Below are positions 1 through 5,167 of a DNA stretch of 7,606 nt, in pieces. The stretch's first letter is position 1. The number at the start of each line of letters is the position of its first letter. This stretch comes from LH-M37 sp032251315 (GTDB taxonomy: Bacteria; Pseudomonadota; Gammaproteobacteria; SZUA-229): positions 1-7,606 of the forward strand of contig JAVVEE010000092.1 of assembly GCA_032251315.1 (NCBI GenBank), in the 5' to 3' direction. A program made the position numbers and the translations under genes. Under the pieces are notes generated by a model, which saw only the letters and a program-made list of their open reading frames with translations, had not been told where the DNA came from and did no database searches.

Positions 1-68
1 ATCAAGACCGTCAGCAGCAGGGATGCTGCTGCCGAGCGTACATGGATGTATTCTCAGCGCATCTTGAT
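1..68. repeat. Branched inverted-repeat element, probably an intergenic palindromic repeat
   Basis: Three nested inverted repeats are visible. An outer pair, ATCAAGA (1-7) with TCTTGAT (62-68), encloses two hairpins: CAGCAGC (12-18) with GCTGCTG (25-31), and TACAT (39-43) with ATGTA (46-50), the latter flanked by GAG (34-36) and CTC (53-55). Folded as RNA this is a three-way junction. Read on the minus strand, both hairpin apices carry CATCC, in CATCCATG and CATCCCTG. From memory, hairpins of this style recur between genes in many gammaproteobacteria, but I could not check for other copies. It lies downstream of nadC. The outer stem starts at base 1, so the element may extend beyond the window. 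Confidence 0.55.
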
Positions 69-121
69 TGAAGGGTATCCTTTCCATTTAACTCAATAGT
101 ATCTGCAAAAAAATAAGATTT

Positions 122-145
122 TCTCTGCGCCTCAGCGCCGCTGCG
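122..145. repeat. Three tandem degenerate octamers downstream of nadC
   Basis: On the plus strand the bases read TCTCTGCG (122-129), CCTCAGCG (130-137) and CCGCTGCG (138-145), a period of 8 with the shared ending WGCG. On the minus strand this is the CGCAGAG / CGCTGAG style of repeat, which I recall as common scattered intergenic DNA in several bacterial phyla. The middle of it also reads as the short palindrome CAGCGCCGCTG (133-143). On the minus strand a T-rich tract (complement of 107-116) follows it, so it might help end the nadC transcript, although the distance to the T-tract is long for a classical terminator. Confidence 0.5.
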
Positions 146-168
146 GTAAACGCTGTTACTTAAGTTTT

Positions 169-1017
169 TTACGAAAGGCATAGCGATAAATCGATAGCCT
201 TAACGTCCTTGGTGAGTGCGCCGGTGGAGATAAAATTGACGCCAGTTTCGGCGATGTTGCGAATGGTTTCCAGGGTTACATTGCCGGAGGCTTCCAGTTG
301 GAGCTGGCCGTTGTTGAGTTTGACGGCGGCGCGTAATTCATCGAGGTTGAAGTTATCCAGCAGTACGCGCGTGACTTTCGTCTGCATGGCCTGTTGCAGC
401 TGTTCGAGATTCTCGACTTCGATTTCAATCATGGTATCGGGATAAAGAAAGAAAGCCTCTTCAATGACACCGGCGATGGAGCCGTGGGCGGCGATATGAT
501 TTTCCTTGATGAGGACAGCGTCGTACAGACCGATGCGGTGGTTCTGGCAACCGCCGCAGGTGACTGCGTATTTTTGTGCCAGGCGTAAGCCGGGAATGGT
601 TTTGCGGGTGTCGAGCACACTGGCGCCGGTGCCTTCCACCGCATGCGCGTATTCAGCTGCACGGGTTGCGGTGGCAGAGAGTATCTGTATAAAGTTGAGC
701 GCAGTTCTTTCGCCGGTGAGGATGGAGCGGGTCGGGCCGCTCAGGCTGATGATGGTTTGCCCGGCTTCGACGCTGTCGCCATCTTCCACCAGCCATTCGA
801 TCAAAACTTCACTGTCGATCTGCCGGAACACTTCATCGAACCAGTCCATGCCGCAAAGGGTGCAGGCTTCGCGACTGATGACGCTGGCAATGGCGATGTC
901 ATCGGCGGGAATCAGTTGAGCGGTGATATCACCGTCGCCGATGTCTTCGTGCAGCGCGATGCTGACGTTTTCTTCAATGCTGCTTTGCGGTACGTTGAAT
1001 AATAAGGGCGTCATCAT
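169..1017 (-). CDS. nadC: Quinolinate phosphoribosyltransferase (decarboxylating)
   Basis: This cytoplasmic enzyme of de novo NAD synthesis converts quinolinate and PRPP to nicotinate mononucleotide, CO2 and pyrophosphate. The 282-residue product is close to the usual family length (E. coli about 297). Family motifs appear in order: GERTALN (102-108), DTRKT (136-140), PGLR (142-145), NHR (159-161), KENH (171-174), EVEN (200-203), LDNF (220-223), EASGN (242-246) and GALTK (266-270). R104, R138, K139, H160, R161, K171, E200 and D221 match in spacing the substrate-binding residues known for this family. The start ATG follows the argA stop directly (TAA then ATG ATG), so either methionine could initiate. 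No good Shine-Dalgarno sequence is seen, which suggests translational coupling to argA. The gene appears complete and intact. Function is close to certain from motif content. Confidence 0.97.
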   Translation of the reverse strand: MMTPLLFNVPQSSIEENVSIALHEDIGDGDITAQLIPADDIAIASVISREACTLCGMDWFDEVFRQIDSEVLIEWLVEDGDSVEAGQTIISLSGPTRSILTGERTALNFIQILSATATRAAEYAHAVEGTGASVLDTRKTIPGLRLAQKYAVTCGGCQNHRIGLYDAVLIKENHIAAHGSIAGVIEEAFFLYPDTMIEIEVENLEQLQQAMQTKVTRVLLDNFNLDELRAAVKLNNGQLQLEASGNVTLETIRNIAETGVNFISTGALTKDVKAIDLSLCLS

Positions 1018-2352
1018 TTAGTCCAGGGTTAAGCACAGCGCTTTTGACTTGCGCTGATAGTTGTAAAGGGCCTTTTTTTCAACCGGTAGGTCGTCAGGTG
1101 AGATCTCCCTGAAACCTCTTTCCAGAAACCAGTGTGTAGTCTGTGTGGTGAGGGTGAACAGTTTCTCGATGTGCTGTTTGCGCGCCTGCCATTTGATGTG
1201 CTCCATCAGGTCGTTACCCCGGCCATGACGCTGGTAGTCAGGGTGTACCGCCAGGCAGGCAAGTTCGGCAGCCTTTTCTTCGGGGAATAAAAACAGCGCG
1301 GCGCAGGCAATAATCATGCTGTCGCGTTCGATGACGGTGAAGTCCTTGATGTCCAGTTCCAGTTGTTCGCGCGAACGCCGCACCAGCACGCCCTGTTCCT
1401 CCAGGGGTGTGATGAGCTCCATGATGCCGCCGATGTCATCAATGGTGGCGGTGCGCAGTCCTTCATAATTGCCGGCCGTGACCAGCGTGCCCACGCCATC
1501 GCGGCTGTAGAGCTCGAGCAGCAGCGCACCATCAATTTCGCGGCTGACCATGTGGGCGCGCTTCACGCCCTTGCGGCAGGCGCGGGCGGCACTGTTGAGA
1601 TGAGTTTGAATCAGGCTGTCATTGTGGTTTTTCCCGCCGTGATCCTGCTGCCATTGCTCGGCCTGCGCTGGATTAAGCTGCGCCAGCAGATGACCTTTTT
1701 CATCGGTGACACCGTTGTTTTCCATGATGTAAATCAGCTTGTCGGCCTGCAAAGCAATCGCGGTTTGAGTGGCGATATCTTCAGCGCGCAGATTGAAAGT
1801 CTCGCCGGTGGGCGAGTAGCCGATGGGCGAAATCAGCACCACATTTTTCTGTTCCAGCTGGCTGTTAATGGCTTTGGCATCGACATTTCTGACATTGCCG
1901 GTCTGGCCGAAATCGACGCCGTTATGAATGCCATAAGGTTGGGCGGTAATAAAATTACCCGAAACCACGCGCACCGCCGCGCCCGCCATCGGGGTATTGG
2001 GAAGCCCCATGGAGAGCTGGGCTTCGATGGCCATGCGCACCTGTCCCACGGCCTGTTCAACGCCCGGCATGTTTTCGGCAGGGGTGACACGCAGCTCATT
2101 GGAAAAGTCTGAATCCAGCCCCAGGGTTTTTAACTGCTTTTCGATTTGCGGGCGCGCGCCATGCACCAGCACCAGCCGCACACCCAGACTGCCGAGCAGG
2201 GCGATGTCGTGAATCAGGTGGGCAAAACTGGGGTGATCGACCGCCTCGCCGCCGAACAGGATGACAAAAGTACGGCCGCGATGGGTGTGGATGTAGGGCG
2301 CTGAGGCTCTGAACCAGTTGACGTGATCGGAATTTATTCTGTTATTTGGCAT
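1018..2352 (-). CDS. argA: Amino-acid N-acetyltransferase (N-acetylglutamate synthase)
   Basis: This enzyme catalyses the first committed step of arginine synthesis, acetyl-CoA plus L-glutamate to N-acetylglutamate, in the cytoplasm. The 444-residue product agrees with E. coli ArgA (443). Residues about 20-290 form an amino-acid-kinase fold with TFVILFGGEAV (28-38), GARPQI (65-70) and VVSGNFITAQP (129-139); in the family this part binds the arginine inhibitor. Residues about 298-444 form a GNAT acetyltransferase domain with ATIDDIGGIMELI (302-314), VRRSREQLE (324-332), the acetyl-CoA loop RHGRG (375-379) and the typical C-terminal YNYQRKSK (430-437). I chose the ATG at 2352 because the length then matches the family; an in-frame TTG at 2376 would add eight residues that look non-conserved and whose codons contain the AGGA-rich stretch that could serve as ribosome binding site. 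First gene of an operon with nadC, divergent from ilvD. No ArgR box is evident upstream. Confidence 0.97.
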   Translation of the reverse strand: MPNNRINSDHVNWFRASAPYIHTHRGRTFVILFGGEAVDHPSFAHLIHDIALLGSLGVRLVLVHGARPQIEKQLKTLGLDSDFSNELRVTPAENMPGVEQAVGQVRMAIEAQLSMGLPNTPMAGAAVRVVSGNFITAQPYGIHNGVDFGQTGNVRNVDAKAINSQLEQKNVVLISPIGYSPTGETFNLRAEDIATQTAIALQADKLIYIMENNGVTDEKGHLLAQLNPAQAEQWQQDHGGKNHNDSLIQTHLNSAARACRKGVKRAHMVSREIDGALLLELYSRDGVGTLVTAGNYEGLRTATIDDIGGIMELITPLEEQGVLVRRSREQLELDIKDFTVIERDSMIIACAALFLFPEEKAAELACLAVHPDYQRHGRGNDLMEHIKWQARKQHIEKLFTLTTQTTHWFLERGFREISPDDLPVEKKALYNYQRKSKALCLTLD

Positions 2353-2477
2353 TTTTTCAAGCTGTCCTGTCCTCAAAACACTGATTAAATTGTAATATAC
2401 GTGCTTTCGCGTGGTGATATACGAAAACCGATATTACTTGAATCCACTTCCTGAATATATAACAAGAGAATATTCCG
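2353..2477. promoter_or_regulatory. Divergent argA / ilvD intergenic region
   Basis: Both genes must start transcription in or near these 125 bases. The region is AT-rich. ATATACG occurs twice (2395-2401 and 2417-2423) as a direct repeat 22 bases apart, which could be operator-like. On the plus strand TGATATACG (2415-2423) resembles an extended -10 element, but no convincing -35 element sits at the right distance. No leader peptide, attenuator or ArgR-type operator is visible. For ilvD a modest ribosome binding site AAGAGA (2464-2469) lies 8 bases before the ATG. For argA, AGGA-rich sequence lies about 12 bases before the chosen ATG. Exact promoters cannot be assigned by eye. Confidence 0.4.
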
Positions 2478-4154
2478 ATGGCCAATGACAACAAACGCAA
2501 ATTTTCCTCCATTATTGTCGACGGGGTTGCACAGGCGCCCAGTCGAGCGATGCTGCATGCTGTTGGCTTCAGTGATGACGATTTTAAGAAACCGCAGGTG
2601 GGCATTGCCTCGACCTGGAGCATGGTCACGCCCTGCAACATGCACATCAACAAGCTGGCTGACGATGCCGCCCAGGGTGTGAACGGCAGCGGCGGCAAGA
2701 GCGTTGTTTTTAACACCATCACCGTCTCCGACGGCATTTCCATGGGCACGCCGGGCATGCGTTATTCGCTGGTCTCACGTGAGGTGATCGCCGATTCGAT
2801 CGAAACCGTGGTTGGTGCCCAGGGTTTTGACGGCGTAGTGGCGATTGGCGGCTGCGATAAGAATATGCCGGGCTGCATGATCGGCCTGTCGCGTCTGGAC
2901 CGCCCCTCCATTTTTGTTTACGGCGGCACCATCAAACCGGGCGCACACCGTCGCGATATCGTCTCTGTGTTTGAAGCGGTAGGCGCGCGTTCGGCGAACA
3001 AGATCACCGATGCAGAATTAAAAGAGGTGGAAGACACCGCGATTCCCGGACCCGGTTCGTGTGGCGGCATGTATACCGCCAATACCATGGCGTCGGCGAT
3101 TGAAGCGCTGGGCATGAGCCTGCCCAACAGCTCGGCGCAGGAAGCGGTCTCCTACGACAAGGAAGCGGATTGCCGCCGCGCCGGTGAAGCGGTGATGAAT
3201 CTGATCGAAAAAGACATCAAGCCCAGTGACATCATGACGCGCAAATCTTTCGAAAACGCCATCACCGTGGTCATCGCCATTGGCGGTTCGACCAATGCGG
3301 TGCTGCACTTGCTGGCCATGGCGCACGCCGCCAACGTCAAGCTGGAGCTGGATGATTTCACCCGCATCGGTGCCAAAGTGCCTGTGCTGGCGGATGTCAA
3401 ACCCAGCGGCAAATACCTGATGTCCGAGTTGATCGAAATCGGCGGCATTCAGCCGCTGATGAAAGTGCTGCTGGATGTCGGTCTGCTGCACGGTGACTGC
3501 ATGACGGTCACCGGCAAAACCATGGCCGAGAATCTGGCCGAGGTGAACCCCTATCCCGAAGGTCAGGACATCATTCACAAGCTGGAAAGCCCGATCAAGA
3601 AAGACAGCCATCTGGTGGTGCTCTACGGCAACCTTGCGCCCACCGGTGCGGTGGCGAAAATTTCCGGCAAGGAAGGCCTGTTGTTCAGCGGCAATGCGCG
3701 CGTGTTTGAGTCGGAAGAGACGGCGCTGGCCGCGATTCTCGACGGCACTGTGGTTAAGAATGATGTCATCGTCATTCGCCACGAAGGCCCGGTCGGTGGC
3801 CCCGGTATGCGCGAGATGCTGAGCCCGACCGGCGCGATTATGGGTAAAGGCATGGGCAAGGATGTGGCGTTGATTACTGATGGCCGTTTCTCCGGTGGCA
3901 GCCACGGTTTTGTGGTGGGCCACGTCACCCCGGAAGCGGCAGTGGGCGGACCCATCGCCATCGTCAAGGACGGTGATCCGATTACCATCGATGCGGAAAA
4001 CAAAGTGATCACACTGGGCATCCCTCAGCAGGAAATTGAGACGCGTCTGGCCCAATGGGTGGCACCCTTGATTAAGGAGAATCGTGGCGTTCTGGCCAAA
4101 TACGCCAGGCTGGTAGGTTCCGCCTCAGAAGGTGCCGTGACTGACAAGTTCTAG
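2478..4154 (+). CDS. ilvD: Dihydroxy-acid dehydratase
   Basis: This cytoplasmic iron-sulfur enzyme dehydrates 2,3-dihydroxy-3-methylbutanoate and 2,3-dihydroxy-3-methylpentanoate to the keto acids that precede valine (and pantothenate, leucine) and isoleucine. The 558-residue product has the length of the short class found in plants, fungi, mycobacteria and many proteobacteria, shorter than the 616 residues of E. coli IlvD. Three cysteines sit where the short class carries its cluster ligands: C53 in TPCNMH, C126 in GGCDKNMPGC and C195 in GPGSCGGMYTANTM. K128 is in the position of the carbamylated metal-binding lysine. The C-terminal half shows GPVGGPGMREML (about 437-448) and ITDGRFSGGSHG (about 466-477), whose first serine is the expected catalytic base. 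This points to a [2Fe-2S] cluster, inferred from class. ATG start with AAGAGA upstream; complete, no frameshift. It is followed by a long gap and is probably monocistronic. Confidence 0.98.
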   Translation: MANDNKRKFSSIIVDGVAQAPSRAMLHAVGFSDDDFKKPQVGIASTWSMVTPCNMHINKLADDAAQGVNGSGGKSVVFNTITVSDGISMGTPGMRYSLVSREVIADSIETVVGAQGFDGVVAIGGCDKNMPGCMIGLSRLDRPSIFVYGGTIKPGAHRRDIVSVFEAVGARSANKITDAELKEVEDTAIPGPGSCGGMYTANTMASAIEALGMSLPNSSAQEAVSYDKEADCRRAGEAVMNLIEKDIKPSDIMTRKSFENAITVVIAIGGSTNAVLHLLAMAHAANVKLELDDFTRIGAKVPVLADVKPSGKYLMSELIEIGGIQPLMKVLLDVGLLHGDCMTVTGKTMAENLAEVNPYPEGQDIIHKLESPIKKDSHLVVLYGNLAPTGAVAKISGKEGLLFSGNARVFESEETALAAILDGTVVKNDVIVIRHEGPVGGPGMREMLSPTGAIMGKGMGKDVALITDGRFSGGSHGFVVGHVTPEAAVGGPIAIVKDGDPITIDAENKVITLGIPQQEIETRLAQWVAPLIKENRGVLAKYARLVGSASEGAVTDKF

Positions 4155-4188
4155 GTTCGCTGGTGTTGCTTTCAAGGAGTGTTTGAGA

Positions 4189-4257
4189 GTGTCGGCCTTG
4201 CACCAAAAAAAACGGTGCGGGTATTTGCCTGACGCTCCCAGTTGGGTGGTGACTTGA
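4189..4257 (+). CDS. Possible 22-codon small ORF behind ilvD (doubtful)
   Basis: A GTG codon at 4189 follows a textbook ribosome binding site, AAGGAG (4174-4179), at a spacing of 9 bases, and opens a frame of 22 codons ending in TGA (4255-4257). The peptide begins MSALHQKKRCGY and ends LPDAPSWVVT. It starts 35 bases after the ilvD stop, so it could be translated from the ilvD transcript. A short hairpin, GCACC / GGTGC with an A-rich loop, lies inside it. I recognise no family. The site quality is the only positive evidence; the ORF is short enough to be chance. Confidence 0.2.
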   Translation: MSALHQKKRCGYLPDAPSWVVT

Positions 4258-4305
4258 TGATCGAAACCAGGAGGCTGTCGGATAGTTTTAAGTGCTATTC
4301 ACTGG

Positions 4306-4342
4306 AAATAAAAAAGGCGACTTCTGTAAAGAAAGTCGCCTT
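4306..4342 (-). terminator. Rho-independent terminator, strongest on the minus strand
   Basis: AAGGCGACTT (4314-4323) and AAGTCGCCTT (4333-4342) form a perfect 10-bp stem with a 9-base loop. On the minus strand the stem runs into CTTTTTTATTT, an excellent U-tract. On the plus strand the stem is followed only by ATAATTTA, a weak tract, though it may still help end ilvD transcripts, as many such hairpins act both ways. A longer plus-strand T-tract (4368-4379) lies 25 bases further on behind a very weak 3-bp hairpin. No confident minus-strand gene lies to its right, which makes the orientation notable. Confidence 0.75.
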
Positions 4343-4347
4343 ATAAT

Positions 4348-4410
4348 TTAACACCGGCCTCCATGGCTTTTTATTTTTTGTTTCCGTAACTGCGGAATAA
4401 TATATTCCAT
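4348..4410 (-). CDS. Possible 20-residue minus-strand ORF before the terminator (doubtful)
   Basis: An ATG at 4410 on the minus strand, preceded by GGGA at a spacing of about 5 bases, opens a frame of 20 residues, MEYIIPQLRKQKIKSHGGRC, ending in TAA only a few bases before the terminator stem. The peptide is basic (K/R-rich). It matches nothing I know. Its position directly before a minus-strand terminator is the reason to record it; its first part overlaps the palindrome GGAATA / TATTCC, so the region may instead be the structured 3' end of a non-coding RNA or a remnant of a decayed gene. Confidence 0.15.
   Translation of the reverse strand: MEYIIPQLRKQKIKSHGGRC
4394..4408. repeat. Perfect palindrome GGAATA-ATA-TATTCC
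   Basis: The arms GGAATA (4394-4399) and TATTCC (4403-4408) are perfect complements around a 3-base centre. A third TATTCC follows at 4413-4418, and TTCCG (4382-4386) / CGGAA (4393-4397) forms an overlapping alternative hairpin. This could be a protein operator or alternative RNA folds. No regulator can be assigned. Confidence 0.35.
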
Positions 4411-4630
4411 ACTATTCCCAAATCGATTCTGTGCTAACGCTGAGCTTGCCTGACTGCGATTCTATTTACCGGTTTTATAAGAAAGTATCTTACTTGCATA
4501 ATACGCATTTAATTTTAACGTTTCATTTATAAATTCACATTTTAATTATGCTCGCTACTATAAGATGTGTATCGGTGTTGAGTCAAGTACGGTATGTTGT
4601 ATTTCACAACGAAATTTATTTGCAAAAAAC

Positions 4631-4639
4631 TGTGGATAA
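4631..4639 (-). other. Perfect DnaA-box 9-mer
   Basis: TGTGGATAA on the plus strand is TTATCCACA on the minus strand, the consensus DnaA box. It lies in AT-rich DNA. No second good box was found nearby (TGTGTATCG at 4566-4574 matches only partly) and no replication gene is in the window. A single 9-mer may be chance or a DnaA-titrating or regulatory site; an origin is not supported. Confidence 0.3.
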
Positions 4640-4713
4640 AAGTGAAAAATAACGGCTATAACAAGTGCTTATGATTTACAAGGAAAGCATATTTAGAACA
4701 TTAGGGTTTGATT

Positions 4714-4833
4714 ATGTATAAATTTTTTATGAATTTATTCCAATATTTCAGAAATAAGTATCAAATTTTTATCGTGGCTTTAGTTTTTAAGTGTGCGCTT
4801 CATCGAATGATTCGGAATGCGCAATCTTTATAA
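4714..4833 (+). CDS. Possible 39-residue hydrophobic small protein (doubtful)
   Basis: ATG at 4714, preceded by AGGG (4703-4706) at a spacing of 7 bases, opens a 39-residue frame that ends with TAA at 4831-4833. The peptide begins MYKFFMNLFQYF and has a hydrophobic stretch around residues 17-29 (QIFIVALVFKCAL) between basic residues, the look of a small single-pass membrane peptide. AT-rich DNA yields Phe, Ile, Leu and Lys codons by chance, so this composition is weak evidence. No family is recognised. The perfect palindrome CGAATGATTCG (4804-4814) and TATAAT (4829-4834) overlap its 3' end, which argues that this stretch may be regulatory instead. Confidence 0.2.
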   Translation: MYKFFMNLFQYFRNKYQIFIVALVFKCALHRMIRNAQSL

Positions 4834-4834
4834 T
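4804..4834 (+). promoter_or_regulatory. Possible promoter element: palindrome plus TATAAT
   Basis: A perfect 11-base palindrome CGAATGATTCG (4804-4814) lies 14 bases before a consensus -10 hexamer TATAAT (4829-4834). The palindrome covers the place where a -35 element would be, and no TTGACA-like hexamer is present, so an activator-dependent promoter is conceivable. It points toward the large exported-protein gene but lies about 330 bases before its start, implying a long leader. By-eye assignment only, in DNA where TATAAT arises easily by chance. Confidence 0.25.
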
Positions 4835-5014
4835 TTAAACAAAATATTGAATGTCATGCTGGATTCAAATGGCGCTAAATACATGTCAAATAAAGGTTGA
4901 TGGGTGTTTGAATAGATGAGGGGCGTTTTTAGCTAATAAAGTGGCTGAAATAATAGACAGATGTTATGTTGTTAGGTCAAAAATAGCCTGTTCAGTTTTA
5001 ACAATGTTGTAAGA

Positions 5015-5141
5015 TGCTGATGTAACTAACGTCAGGTTCAGTATGAAGATGGTGGCATTGTTGCCAGTATCAGCAAATATAAGCATGTGTAGAAAGACAG
5101 GTCAGAATATTTTCGGTTTTGCAGGGTAGAAAAATAACCCT
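5015..5141 (+). promoter_or_regulatory. Possibly structured 5' leader of the exported-protein gene
   Basis: TGCTGAT (5015-5021) can pair with ATCAGCA (5069-5075), enclosing a hairpin TGGCA (5053-5057) / TGCCA (5062-5066). A third hairpin, AGGGT (5123-5127) / ACCCT (5137-5141) with an A-rich loop, sits 26 bases before the start codon. The arrangement would suit a structured mRNA leader. It does not match the cyclic-di-GMP, TPP or cobalamin riboswitch cores that I can recall. Stems are short, so chance is a real alternative. Confidence 0.25.
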
Positions 5142-5167
5142 CCTAATGGATCAAAATTAATAAAAAG

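Larger units (their letters stand above)
4155..5167. other. Long AT-rich intergenic region without a confident gene
   Basis: About 1 kb separates ilvD from the next gene. The first 150 bases keep a mixed composition; from about 4300 the DNA becomes strongly AT-rich, unlike the genes on both sides. Visible contents are a strong terminator hairpin (4306-4342), a hairpin GCACC (4200-4204) / GGTGC (4214-4218), a palindrome GGAATA / TATTCC (4394-4408), a hairpin GTTGT / ACAAC (4596-4610), a DnaA-box 9-mer (4631-4639), a palindrome CGAATGATTCG (4804-4814), a perfect TATAAT (4829-4834) without a good -35 element, and paired segments just before the large gene (5015-5075). Only micro-ORFs are found on either strand. 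No tRNA, known riboswitch or insertion sequence end was recognised. It may be a plain promoter region, DNA left by a decayed gene, or host to a small RNA. Confidence 0.6.

Noticed and set aside
1363..2112. A 249-codon plus-strand frame inside argA
   Set aside because: It is antisense to argA, whose motifs are unmistakable; product composition is that of a shadow frame.
2353..2477. ArgR operator or branched-chain attenuator between argA and ilvD
   Set aside because: No paired TGAAT/ATTCA operator halves and no leader peptide rich in Ile, Val or Leu codons could be found.
3018..4055. A 345-codon open frame on the minus strand inside ilvD
   Set aside because: It lies antisense to a clearly real ilvD, encodes a His/Arg/Gln-rich product typical of reversed GC-rich codons, and has no family motif.
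4257..4346. A 29-codon plus-strand ORF overlapping the stop of the 22-codon ORF (TGATG)
   Set aside because: Its last third is encoded by the terminator hairpin itself, and no independent signal supports it.
5051..5066. Sigma-54 promoter suggested by TGGCA...TTGCC
   Set aside because: The GG and GC elements are only 7 bases apart instead of the required 10; the sequence is better explained as a small hairpin.
4155..5167. Origin of replication, tRNA gene, CRISPR array or known riboswitch in the long gap
   Set aside because: Only one good DnaA box, no cloverleaf, no regularly spaced direct repeats and no riboswitch core that I recognise.
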